From: UBA2336 sp964597075 | GTDB taxonomy: Bacteria > Bacteroidota > Bacteroidia > Cytophagales > Cyclobacteriaceae | Reading direction: 5' to 3' | NCBI GenBank assembly: GCA_964597075.1 | Contig: CAZQXC010000003.1 | Span: 1 to 64,000 of the forward strand | DNA: 64,000 bases | Shown: positions 36,657 through 45,219 of the stretch, one piece after another | Layout of the letters: each line of letters begins with the position of its first letter | How positions within the stretch are numbered: the stretch's first letter is position 1 | The notes under the pieces: model-generated | The model's input: only the letters and a program-made list of their open reading frames with translations | Database searches by the model: none | What the model was told of the DNA's origin: nothing | Translations under genes and position numbers: made by a program

Positions 36657-37487
36657 TTAAAGCCCAGCCATTACTACCATGGCTTTATAGCGTATAGTCT
36701 GAAGTTCCTTTTTACACAGAATCTTATCTTTTTCTTTCAGGTTGCTTTCATGCACGGCTAATAAAAGTATTTCCGAAAACTCCTCAATCCTTGGGGAGGC
36801 ATAACGTTCAATGGCACGACCGAGATAACGTACGGCTTTTTGCAGTGCTTGTTCGTTGAATGAATCAATAGCGAGGTTATAATACAATAGGCCGATTAAT
36901 TCATTTTGCGATACTTCATTATACAACGCGAAAGAATATTGGTAGTAAGAAAGTGTGGGATCAGTAGATTGTACACCCTGCGTGCGATAGTGGTCAATGC
37001 GTGATGTAATTTTATCCGAGGAAGTAACAAATCCTTCATGAGGATCTGTTGTTTCAATTAATACTTCCCCCTTATTGGTTTGGGCCAGTATGAAAATATG
37101 ATAATTCGTTTCGATGACCTGATGATCAATACCAAACTGCTTAAGAATGATGGAATATAAAATAGTTCCGGTAAGACAGTTGTAGGAGCCATTTTCGAAC
37201 AGTGATCCAAATGTGGCGTTTGTTTTGAAGTGCTTCAAATACTGTTCGTGTGTTCTGCTAAATAGATACCGAAGAAATTGTATTTCATTTTTACTTGTCT
37301 TCTTTTTTGCAGCAAGTTTTTCTATAAAGGTTGTCCACGCATGCTGATCTATAGATGCATTTGTCGTAGCCAGGTATGACTCCAGGACTTGTATGGAAAC
37401 GGCAGAGAAATCGGACTCAGGAACTCCTTTGGCTTCAATGTGGAAGGAGCTGGCCAAAACAATCAATATAATAAGACGGAATCTCAA
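36657..37487 (-). CDS. exported transglutaminase-like protein
   Basis: The 276-residue protein has a signal peptide and a papain-like/transglutaminase core: the catalytic Cys in SYNCLTGTILYSIILK, His in TNYHIFILAQ and Asp in IETTDPH. The C-terminal part is helical (TPR-like: YYNLAIDSFNEQALQKAVRYLGRAI). The order Cys-His-Asp with this spacing fits the SirB1/transglutaminase-like superfamily, whose members may be proteases or cross-linkers. The start is TTG at 37487-37485; it is preceded by a Shine-Dalgarno GGAG five bases upstream, no ATG fits, and an in-frame stop lies further upstream. The promoter region carries phased TTAACATT boxes. Confidence 0.75.
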   Translation of the reverse strand: MRFRLIILIVLASSFHIEAKGVPESDFSAVSIQVLESYLATTNASIDQHAWTTFIEKLAAKKKTSKNEIQFLRYLFSRTHEQYLKHFKTNATFGSLFENGSYNCLTGTILYSIILKQFGIDHQVIETNYHIFILAQTNKGEVLIETTDPHEGFVTSSDKITSRIDHYRTQGVQSTDPTLSYYQYSFALYNEVSQNELIGLLYYNLAIDSFNEQALQKAVRYLGRAIERYASPRIEEFSEILLLAVHESNLKEKDKILCKKELQTIRYKAMVVMAGL

Positions 37488-37570
37488 TGTTACTCCAATG
37501 TTAAATTAATGTTAACAAAATTAATAATTAGTTAACATTAATCAAGGGTGCTTAATAAAAACTTAACATT
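37486..37570. promoter_or_regulatory. phased TTAACATT box array and palindrome
   Basis: On the minus strand three copies of TTAACATT or TAACATT begin exactly 11 bp apart (plus-strand copies AATGTTA at 37486, 37497 and 37508). On the plus strand TTAACATT occurs at 37532 and 37563, the last being 11 bp from a related TTAATA at 37552. The two sets meet in a perfect 12-bp inverted repeat (37505-37516 and 37531-37542, spacer 14). Eleven-bp phased direct repeats are the signature of OmpR/PhoB-family regulators; the factor itself is not identified here. Confidence 0.55.
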
Positions 37571-37605
37571 GCGTGATATGAGGGATTTTGACGTACTTTA
37601 TCGGT

Positions 37606-39042
37606 ATGGTACCTAATATTGAAGAAAAAGTAGTTTCTGACTGGATAAACGAGCTTTTTAAGAAGCAACAGGAGCATAGTACCATACTCCGTGCGGAGCC
37701 TGTTTCAGCCCGAAGAGCAAGGCTTGTTCAACTCCGAAAATGGGTTTTATCCCATAAGCCCATGATTCAAAAGGCGATTTACTCGGATTTTTCCAAGCCC
37801 GATTTGGAAGTAGATGCCACGGAAATCTTTCCAGTAATAGATGAGTTGTCGCATGCTTTAGCCAACCTGGAGAGGTGGACAAAGCCCAGGAAAATTGATG
37901 CTCCCATGACCATGTTGGGTACACGCGCGGAAGTAAGAGCCGAGCCAAAAGGGGTTTGTCTTATCATCGCCCCGTGGAATTATCCTTTTAACTTATGCAT
38001 CGGTCCATTGGTATCCGCATTGGCCGCAGGCAATAGTGTAATTATTAAGCCTTCCGAACTAACACCCAACACATCGGCATTGATAAAAAAAATGTGTGAT
38101 GATTTGTTTGAGGAAAAAGTGGTTGCCGTGTGCGAAGGTGGTGTTGAAGTTTCACAGCATTTACTAAAACTTCCATTCGATCATATCTTTTTTACGGGAA
38201 GCCCGGACATTGGTAAAGTGGTGATGAAAGCCGCAGCTGAGCACCTGACTTCCGTTACCTTGGAGTTGGGAGGAAAATCTCCGGCCATCATCACACCCTC
38301 TGCAAACATTAAGGATGCAGCCAAAAGAATAGCGGTAACCAAATACGTCAACAATGGTCAGACCTGTATTGCTCCCGATTATGTTATTGTTCACGAATCT
38401 GTAAAAAATGATTTTGTGGAACAGTTGAAGGAACAAATCATCGTATTGTTTAGCGAAGGGGGCAAGCCAATTGCGGAGTCGCCATTTTATGCACGGATTG
38501 TGAATGAAAAACATTTTGAGCGATTGAGCCGTGTATTGGAAGATGCCCTGGATAAGGGAGCAACACTGGCTTTTGGTGGTAGTGTTAAGGCTGAAGAGAA
38601 TTTTATGCATCCCATTGTACTTACCAATGTACCTGTCCATGCTCGCGTAATGGAGGAAGAAATCTTCGGACCCATTTTGCCGGTTAATTCATACTCATCC
38701 ATCAGCGATGCCATTAACTTCATTAATGACAAGCCTAAACCGCTGGCGCTTTATGTTTTTGGATCGAACAAAAGGGAGCGAGAACAAGTAATTACTCAAA
38801 CTTCTTCGGGCGGGGTTTGCGTAAACGATTGTGCTGTACATTTTCTTCACCACAATCTTCCTTTTGGTGGAGTTAATAACAGTGGCATTGGTAAATCACA
38901 CGGTTACTACGGCTTTATTGCCTTTTCAAACGAAAAACCCGTATTGAAACAAAGAAGTGGCCTCACTTCATTTCAGCCCTTTTATCCCCCCTATACCAAA
39001 TCTGTAAAAAAAATGATGGATTGGCTCTTAAAATTCATCTGA
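37606..39042 (+). CDS. aldehyde dehydrogenase (class 3-like)
   Basis: From the ATG at 37606 (a TTG at 37588 could add six residues) the protein has about 478 residues. It oxidises aldehydes to carboxylates with NAD(P). Motifs are VTLELGGKSPAII with the general-base Glu, NNGQTCIAPDY with the catalytic Cys, and the nucleotide-binding IIAPWNYP and FTGSPDIG. The C-terminal tail (SVKKMMDWLLKFI) is the hydrophobic or amphipathic end typical of class 3 fatty-aldehyde dehydrogenases, which associate with membranes. The gene is divergent from the transglutaminase-like gene and shares the phased box array with it. Confidence 0.93.
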   Translation: MVPNIEEKVVSDWINELFKKQQEHSTILRAEPVSARRARLVQLRKWVLSHKPMIQKAIYSDFSKPDLEVDATEIFPVIDELSHALANLERWTKPRKIDAPMTMLGTRAEVRAEPKGVCLIIAPWNYPFNLCIGPLVSALAAGNSVIIKPSELTPNTSALIKKMCDDLFEEKVVAVCEGGVEVSQHLLKLPFDHIFFTGSPDIGKVVMKAAAEHLTSVTLELGGKSPAIITPSANIKDAAKRIAVTKYVNNGQTCIAPDYVIVHESVKNDFVEQLKEQIIVLFSEGGKPIAESPFYARIVNEKHFERLSRVLEDALDKGATLAFGGSVKAEENFMHPIVLTNVPVHARVMEEEIFGPILPVNSYSSISDAINFINDKPKPLALYVFGSNKREREQVITQTSSGGVCVNDCAVHFLHHNLPFGGVNNSGIGKSHGYYGFIAFSNEKPVLKQRSGLTSFQPFYPPYTKSVKKMMDWLLKFI

Positions 39043-39147
39043 GAAGACAAGAGGTTGATGTTCTCGTTTAAAGTGAACAGAAGAAACCTTCTCTTTTTGT
39101 AATTTTATAACCCTTTGCTGTGTTATAGATAATTAACAGACTCTTTT

Positions 39148-42084
39148 ATGATGAAGAAAATTCTGATTGTTCTGGGCGTAGTGCTGATTGTGCTGGTTGC
39201 CGCTGCATTTATTTTGCCTGTGGTTTTTAAAGATAAAATCAAAGCTGCTATCGATAAAGAGCTGGCCCAATCACTTAATGCCGATGTGGTTTTTGATGTG
39301 GACAAGTTCAGTCTTAGCCTTTTCAAAAATTTCCCCAACCTCACAGCGGAAATGCGTGATTTTGGTGTGTTTAACCGTGAGCCTTTTGCTGGTGAATATT
39401 TATTTGCCGCTGAAGCATTGCAGGTTGAAGTAAACCTGAAAAATGTTTTGTTTGGTGATCAGCTTCGTCTTAAAGGTATTACGCTGGTGCGTCCATTAAT
39501 CAACATTAAAGTATTGGAGGATGGGCGTGCAAACTATGATATCGCCATCCCTTCGGAAGAAATCCCGGAAACAGATGAGTCTGGAGATTTCTCTTTTGGC
39601 ATAGATCATTGGCAGGTTATTGATGGCGATATCGTATATGATGACAAGTCACTTCCTTTTTTCCTGGAGTTGAAGAATGTTGAGCATACCGGAAGTGGGG
39701 ATTTTACGCAAGATGTTTTTGATCTGAAAACAATTACGGTGGCCGATACAGTAAATATTCGATATGATGGTGTAGCGTACCTGACAAACAAAAGGGCTGA
39801 AGTGGCAGCGGTTATTTCGATCAGTGAAGACTATTCGAAATTTGGGTTCAAGGAAAATTCAGCCAAGATCAACGACTTTGCCATGAGTTTTGATGGCTGG
39901 TTCAAAATGAATGAGAATGACTACGGTATGGATATTTCATTCAGCAGCCCGGAGAATACGTTTAAAAGTTTGCTTTCGCTGGTTCCCGGTATGTACTCAT
40001 CCGATTTTAAAGACATCCAAACGGAGGGCGACTTAGCGTTTAATGGTTTTGTGAAAGGAACGTACAGCGAAACACAAATGCCGGCTTTCCAGGTAAACCT
40101 GAAGGTGTTGGACGCTATGTTCAAATACCCTGATCTGCCAACCTCGGTCAATAATATTAATCTTGACATGTTGGTGGACAATACGAATGGCATAATGGAA
40201 AATACGGTTATTGATGTAAAGAAATTGCACATGGATTTTGGCTCTAATCCATTTGATGCACGCGCGCTCATCAGCAAGCTCTATCCCACGGAAGTGGACG
40301 CGAACGTGAATGCCAAGCTTAATCTTGCCGAGCTGTCACAAATGTTCCCGGTGGAAGGACTTGACATGCGCGGGAACTATGCGATTGATTTGACGGCCAA
40401 GGGTGTGTATGATAGTTTGAAGAAAACTATTCCGTCCATCAATGCGATAATGTCCTTAGCGAATGGCTATATAAAAACATCAGAGTTTCCCTTGCCACTG
40501 CAAGACCTCAAATTTAGCTCAAGCGTAAAAAATACTTCTGGTCGTATTGCTGAAACGTTCATTGCTGTTAATGATTTTTCCATGGTGATGGATGGTGAGA
40601 AATTTTCGGCCGACATGCTGGTTCAAAATCTTGAAGACATCACCTGGGACGTAAAAGCAAATGGTGGGATTGATCTTGAAAAAATCACAAAAATCTTCCC
40701 GGTTGAAGGTATGACGTTGGCCGGAAAGATGAAGGCTGACCTTCAAACAAAAGGAAAGATGTCTGATCTGGAGGCAGAGCGCTATGATAAACTTCCTACC
40801 AGCGGAAGTGCCTCATTGCGTGATTTCAAATACACATCGGCTGATTTGCCCTATGTAGTTATACTTACCCAGGCAGATATGAGTTTTGATCCGCGCAAGA
40901 TCGATTTGAAACAAGTAGCGGGAACAATAGGCAAGAGCGATTTCAATGTGAACGGATCGATATCCAATTACATGGGCTATCTGTTTAGTCCGAATCAGTT
41001 ATTGAAAGGCTCCATGAATTTTTCTTCAACCTTACTCGATTTGAATGAGTTCATGACGGAGACCGAGGAGACTCAGGAAGAATCCGAACCTTACAGTGTT
41101 ATTCCAGTACCTGAAAATATCGACTTCCTGTTGAAATCGAGTATTGCAACGGTGAAGATGCTGGACTTTAACATCACGAATGCCAAAGGTGATATTGTGG
41201 TAAAGGATGGCGCGGCCAACCTGAACGGATTGTCATTTAATTTATTGGGTGGCGCGTTTACTGTTAATGGCGCATACAATACAAAAGACATTGCTCATCC
41301 GAAATATGATTTTGGCTTGAAGATAGAGAATATGGCGCTTGCTCAGGCTGCTTCAGGTTTCTCGTTGGTTAAAACGTATGCTCCCATGGCAGGGTTGATG
41401 TCAGGTAACTTCTCCACTGATTTTAAAATCAGTGGTGAATTATTACAGGACATGATGCCCAATTTAAAAACAGTAAATGGTAATGGCCTTGTAAAAATAG
41501 CGCAGGCATCTCTTAAAGAGTCAAGCTTACTTGCTGGAATAACGTCATTAACAAAACTTGATGACACCAATGAAGTAACCCTAAAAGATGTTTTAATGTC
41601 AGCTTCCATTAAAGATGGCAAGCTGAGTGTGAAGCCCTTTAATGTGAAGTTTGGTCAGTACGCTACTGCCGTTTCTGGAAGCACAGGTATTGACGGCTCG
41701 ATTGATTACAGTTTGAAAATGGATGTACCAGCAGGAAAGCTGGGTACGCAATTCAATAGTTTTGTGAATCAGTACACCGGAGGCAAGAATGATCCAAATG
41801 CCATGGTGCCTGTAAATATCGGCTTGGGAGGAACTTTCCTGAGTCCACAGCCTAAACTTTTAATGACGGAACAAACACAACAGGTTCAGGATGGAGCAAC
41901 GGCAGCGGTGAAGCAGGAGGCAGAAAAAAAGGCAGCTGAGGTAGTGTCCGGATTGTTGGGTGGCTCTAAATCGGACACAACAAAAACCGACAGTACTAAA
42001 ACCACCGAAGATCCAAAGCAAAAAGCCGCTGAAGAGGGAATAAAAACAATCCAGAATCTTCTGAAAAAGAAAAAGGGAACTTGA
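39148..42084 (+). CDS. AsmA-family protein
   Basis: The 978-residue protein has a single N-terminal membrane helix (ILIVLGVVLIVLVAAAFILPVVF) and the AsmA lead DKIKAAIDKELAQSLNADVVFDVDKFSLSLFKNFPNL, then a very long beta-rich region of short repeats (LKGITLVRPLINIKVLEDG; INAIMSLANGYIKT; LNGLSFNLLGGAFTVNG) and a low-complexity charged C-terminus. The AsmA-like C-terminal domain is recognisable at about 770-930. Proteins of this family form elongated grooved rods spanning the periplasm and move phospholipid between membranes. It stands alone between aldehyde dehydrogenase and M28 peptidase, with a terminator after it. Confidence 0.9.
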   Translation: MMKKILIVLGVVLIVLVAAAFILPVVFKDKIKAAIDKELAQSLNADVVFDVDKFSLSLFKNFPNLTAEMRDFGVFNREPFAGEYLFAAEALQVEVNLKNVLFGDQLRLKGITLVRPLINIKVLEDGRANYDIAIPSEEIPETDESGDFSFGIDHWQVIDGDIVYDDKSLPFFLELKNVEHTGSGDFTQDVFDLKTITVADTVNIRYDGVAYLTNKRAEVAAVISISEDYSKFGFKENSAKINDFAMSFDGWFKMNENDYGMDISFSSPENTFKSLLSLVPGMYSSDFKDIQTEGDLAFNGFVKGTYSETQMPAFQVNLKVLDAMFKYPDLPTSVNNINLDMLVDNTNGIMENTVIDVKKLHMDFGSNPFDARALISKLYPTEVDANVNAKLNLAELSQMFPVEGLDMRGNYAIDLTAKGVYDSLKKTIPSINAIMSLANGYIKTSEFPLPLQDLKFSSSVKNTSGRIAETFIAVNDFSMVMDGEKFSADMLVQNLEDITWDVKANGGIDLEKITKIFPVEGMTLAGKMKADLQTKGKMSDLEAERYDKLPTSGSASLRDFKYTSADLPYVVILTQADMSFDPRKIDLKQVAGTIGKSDFNVNGSISNYMGYLFSPNQLLKGSMNFSSTLLDLNEFMTETEETQEESEPYSVIPVPENIDFLLKSSIATVKMLDFNITNAKGDIVVKDGAANLNGLSFNLLGGAFTVNGAYNTKDIAHPKYDFGLKIENMALAQAASGFSLVKTYAPMAGLMSGNFSTDFKISGELLQDMMPNLKTVNGNGLVKIAQASLKESSLLAGITSLTKLDDTNEVTLKDVLMSASIKDGKLSVKPFNVKFGQYATAVSGSTGIDGSIDYSLKMDVPAGKLGTQFNSFVNQYTGGKNDPNAMVPVNIGLGGTFLSPQPKLLMTEQTQQVQDGATAAVKQEAEKKAAEVVSGLLGGSKSDTTKTDSTKTTEDPKQKAAEEGIKTIQNLLKKKKGT

Positions 42085-42093
42085 TTTTTTAAG

Positions 42094-42176
42094 CGCTGGG
42101 TTAATAATTGTTGTGATTCTAAACCCAGCGAAATACTTTTCCATATACGGTAGCCTCTTTCGCAAAGAGGTTTTTT
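42094..42176 (+). terminator. two stem-loops, the second a strong intrinsic terminator
   Basis: First, CGCTGGGTT (42094-42102) pairs with AACCCAGCG (42122-42130). Second, CCTCTTT-CGC-AAAGAGG with its leading G (42153-42170) is followed by six T (42171-42176). The second has all the features of a factor-independent terminator; it separates the AsmA and M28 genes. Confidence 0.75.
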
Positions 42177-42207
42177 ATTTTTAGCCCAACCAAATAACTA
42201 ATCCTCT

Positions 42208-43770
42208 ATGAAAATTTTTCTACACACCATTTTGATTCTTTTACTGACGCTGCCTGCCTTAGCGCAAGAGAAGGTAGACACCGCAACGGTTTCCCGAATA
42301 AAAATGGAAGGCTTCGAGAACTCACAAGTGATGAGTATACTCGGCATGTTAACCGATGTGCATGGTCCTCGGTTAACCAATTCTCCCGGCTATAAAAGCG
42401 CTGCAAACTATGCCAAGTCGGAATTGGAAAAGTGGGGCTTGCAGAATGCCCACTTCGATTACTGGGATGAAGACTTTGGCAGAGGCTGGTATTTGAAGAA
42501 ATTCAGTCTGCATGCTACTGCACCGGTTTACTTTCCGGTAATAGCTTACCCGAAAGCATGGACACCCGGTATTAAAGGCAATGTTCAAACGGAAGCCATT
42601 TATCTCGATATACAGAAGGAAGAAGATCTTGAGAAATACAAAGGAAAACTGAAGGGAAAAATTGTGCTGTTCAGCTTGCCTACACCCGTTAAGCCTGGTT
42701 TTGAACCCGATGCCCGCAGACTGGAAGAAAAGGATCTGCTCAGTATGGCTAACTCCGGACCTACCGAAGCATTTACGGGAAGAAGATTTTTTGCGCCTAC
42801 TGAGCCGCAGCGCCTGGCATATAAAAAGTGGGATATGTGCACGAAGGAAGGTGCGCTTGCTGTATTGGAAGCAAGTCCAAGCTTTCGCCTGGAGGATGGA
42901 ACAGTAACTGTGGCGGCCGCTACAGTTCCCTATCCTGCAGAGACAGCCTTTGCCGATCGGCTTTCATCCCGAGATCCTAACGCCCCCAAGATACTTCCTC
43001 AAGTTGTTGTGTCTGCCGAGCATTACAACCGTATGGTGCGCCAACTACAGCAAGGCATTCCCGTAAAATTGGAAATGACGCTTGAGGCAGAATTCACGCC
43101 TAATGAAAAGGGCTTTAACGTAATTGCTGAAATACCCGGCACCGATTTAAAAGATGAAGTGGTAATGATTGGCGCCCATTTGGATTCATGGCACAGCGGA
43201 ACAGGTACAACCGACAATGCATCCGGCTCGGCCGTAATGATGGAAGCCATGCGTATCATTAAATCATTAGGTGTAAGTCCGCGCAGAACCATTCGCATTG
43301 GTTTGTGGGGCGGTGAAGAACAAGGGTTGCTTGGCTCACGTAACTATGTGAAACGAGTATACGGTGTGCGCGATGGTGAAAACATTACTTTCAAACCCGG
43401 TGCCGAGAAATTCTCAGTTTACTTTAACATGGACAATGGTACCGGTAAATATCGTGGTGTGTACATGCAAGGCAATGAAAATGCAAGAAGTGTTTTCCGT
43501 GAGTGGCTTAAGCCATTTGAAAAATTAGGAGCTGCTACATTAACACCTCGTAATACAGGCGGTACTGATCATTTATCTTTTGATGGAATTGGTCTACCCG
43601 GCTTCCAATTTATTCAGGATCCGATTGAATACAGTACTCGTACACACCATACTAGTATGGATTTGTATGATAAGGCCATTGAAGATGATTTGAAGCACAA
43701 TGCAGTGATGACTGCTGCCTTTGCGTGGCTGGCAGCCAACCGTGATGCGTTGTTTCCAAGAAAATATTGA
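42208..43770 (+). CDS. exported M28-family peptidase with PA-like insert
   Basis: The 520-residue protein has a signal peptide (LHTILILLLTLPALAQ). It is a zinc aminopeptidase/carboxypeptidase of family M28, with ligands in order: GAHLDSWHSG (His, Asp), TDNASGS (bridging Asp), WGGEEQGLLGS (catalytic Glu and ligand Glu), MDNGTGKYRG (Asp) and THHTSMD (His). The stretch at about 125-240 fits a protease-associated-like insert. Exported M28 enzymes of Bacteroidota remove amino-terminal residues from peptides outside the inner membrane. It joins the S9, M1 and M23 proteins as another envelope peptidase. Followed by a 23-bp inverted repeat before the convergent tag gene. Confidence 0.93.
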   Translation: MKIFLHTILILLLTLPALAQEKVDTATVSRIKMEGFENSQVMSILGMLTDVHGPRLTNSPGYKSAANYAKSELEKWGLQNAHFDYWDEDFGRGWYLKKFSLHATAPVYFPVIAYPKAWTPGIKGNVQTEAIYLDIQKEEDLEKYKGKLKGKIVLFSLPTPVKPGFEPDARRLEEKDLLSMANSGPTEAFTGRRFFAPTEPQRLAYKKWDMCTKEGALAVLEASPSFRLEDGTVTVAAATVPYPAETAFADRLSSRDPNAPKILPQVVVSAEHYNRMVRQLQQGIPVKLEMTLEAEFTPNEKGFNVIAEIPGTDLKDEVVMIGAHLDSWHSGTGTTDNASGSAVMMEAMRIIKSLGVSPRRTIRIGLWGGEEQGLLGSRNYVKRVYGVRDGENITFKPGAEKFSVYFNMDNGTGKYRGVYMQGNENARSVFREWLKPFEKLGAATLTPRNTGGTDHLSFDGIGLPGFQFIQDPIEYSTRTHHTSMDLYDKAIEDDLKHNAVMTAAFAWLAANRDALFPRKY

Positions 43771-43865
43771 TGAATTATTATCACAATAGCGTTTTGTCAT
43801 CGCGTCCCGATAGCCTATAGAGGGATTCTCGATCTTGTTTTTGTGTAAAGCTTTTAGTGACACCA

Positions 43866-43922
43866 TTGCGCCTCTCCGTCTTTGCGGTGAAGCCTTTCAA
43901 CCGCAAAGACGGAGAGGCGCAA
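43866..43922. repeat. 23-bp perfect inverted repeat with 11-nt loop
   Basis: The arm at 43866-43888 (TTGCGCCTCTCCGTCTTTGC and GGT) is exactly complementary to 43900-43922, which contains CCGCAAAGACGGAGAGGCG. It sits in the gap between the convergent M28 and tag genes. Such CGCAAAG-containing palindromes recur in the intergenic DNA of many Bacteroidota genomes; it may act as a bidirectional terminator, although T-runs are weak. Confidence 0.65.
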
Positions 43923-43927
43923 AGTTT

Positions 43928-44500
43928 TTATACCTGCTTGTATCGAAAACAATCCACCAGGTGATCGTTAACCAAGCCACAGGCCTGCATGTGTGCATAG
44001 ATTACCGTGCTGCCAACAAATTTAAATCCCCGCTTCCTCAGGTCCTTACTCAAAGCATCTGATTCTTTTGTTGTAGCCGGAACTTCCTTCATTGTTTTCC
44101 ATTGGTTAATAATAGGCTTGTTATTGACAAATTGCCAGATGTAGGCATCAAAGCTTCCAAATTCTTTTTGTATGGCTAAAAACTGTTTGGCATTAGTAAC
44201 AGCCGCGTATACTTTCAGCCGGTTGCGTACAATGCCGGGATTGAGGAGAATTTTCTCCAATTTTTTTTCTGTAAAGCGGGCAACTTTTTCAGGATCAAAA
44301 TCTGCGAAGGTTTTGCGGTAACCTTCACGTTTTTTTAGAATGATCTCCCAGCTTAAACCGGCCTGCGCACCTTCCAAGAGCAAAAATTCAAAATGGGTGC
44401 AATCATCGCGCACCGGAACACCCCACTCCTTATCATGATAGTCGATGTATTGTTTGAATTTCAGGCACCAGGGGCAACGCACTTTTTCTTTTACGGTCAT
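43928..44500 (-). CDS. tag: DNA-3-methyladenine glycosylase I
   Basis: The 190-residue enzyme excises 3-methyladenine from alkylated DNA in base excision repair. It shows the Tag plan: RCPWCLK with the first zinc Cys, DYHDKEWGVP (zinc His), FEFLLLEGAQAGLSWE with the catalytic Glu and base-stacking residues, and the closing AHMQACGLVNDHLVDCFRY with the second His and Cys ligands. Length is normal. It is transcribed alone, divergent from the RidA-like gene and convergent with the M28 gene. Cytosolic. Confidence 0.95.
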   Translation of the reverse strand: MTVKEKVRCPWCLKFKQYIDYHDKEWGVPVRDDCTHFEFLLLEGAQAGLSWEIILKKREGYRKTFADFDPEKVARFTEKKLEKILLNPGIVRNRLKVYAAVTNAKQFLAIQKEFGSFDAYIWQFVNNKPIINQWKTMKEVPATTKESDALSKDLRKRGFKFVGSTVIYAHMQACGLVNDHLVDCFRYKQV

Positions 44501-44584
44501 AAGTTGCTCAAGTTATAGGAACAAAGTAAGTTTGATGAAGTGACAACCGTTTGTAAGCATCACTAAAATTAATGTAAAAATCTT

Positions 44585-45100
44585 ATGAAAAAATTGATCG
44601 CCTTATTGAGTCTCAGCCTGGTTGCCTTTTTTGTATCCGCCCAGAATCCTGAAACGAAGCTTAAAGAATTAAAGATTGAGCTGTTTAAACCAGCTGCTCC
44701 TATGGCCAATTATGTTCGCGCGGTGCGCACGGGCAACTTGATTTACCTTGCCGGCCACGGACCAACCCGAGCAGATGGCACCAACATTCAAGGAAAGGTT
44801 GGAAAGGATTTAACCGTTGAACAGGGTTACGATGCGGCCCGGCAAACCGGAATAGCGTTGCTATCCACGCTTAAAGCAGAGATAGGTGATTTGAGTAAAG
44901 TGAAACGAATTGTTAAGGTGCTGGGCATGGTAAACTGCACGGAAGATTTTAAAGACCAGCCTAAAGTGATCAATGGATTCTCCGACTTGATGGTAGCCGT
45001 GTTTGGTGAAAAGGGAAAGCATGCACGATCAGCTGTCGGCATGTATGCCTTGCCCTCCAATATCTCTGTAGAGATTGAAATGATCGTGGAGGTTGAGTAG
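44585..45100 (+). CDS. exported RidA/YjgF-family protein
   Basis: The 171-residue protein begins with a signal peptide (MKKLIALLSLSLVAFFVSAQ), unusual in a family that is mostly cytosolic. The YjgF/YER057c/UK114 fold follows: NLIYLAGHGPT, the helix VEQGYDAARQTGIALLSTLKAE, VKVLGMVNCTEDF, and the active-site Arg and Glu in ARSAVGMYALPSNISVEIEMI. RidA proteins hydrolyse reactive enamines and imines produced by PLP dehydratases. A periplasmic copy would need another substrate source. This longer branch with an insert between the first strands is often exported. Divergent from the tag gene. Confidence 0.85.
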   Translation: MKKLIALLSLSLVAFFVSAQNPETKLKELKIELFKPAAPMANYVRAVRTGNLIYLAGHGPTRADGTNIQGKVGKDLTVEQGYDAARQTGIALLSTLKAEIGDLSKVKRIVKVLGMVNCTEDFKDQPKVINGFSDLMVAVFGEKGKHARSAVGMYALPSNISVEIEMIVEVE

Positions 45101-45219
45101 TGTTGCTAGCGTATTTATTCTGGCGATTGCTGCTGATTTCTGGATATTTAAAGAAAATTTTATTTTGTTGCTTCGCAGGCTTGTGAATACTTGATTCGTT
45201 TACTGTAAACCCCCTTGAA

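Noticed and set aside
38164..38640. Minus-strand open frame of 158 codons inside the aldehyde dehydrogenase gene
   Set aside because: The plus strand encodes conserved catalytic motifs; the antisense product has no protein-like features.
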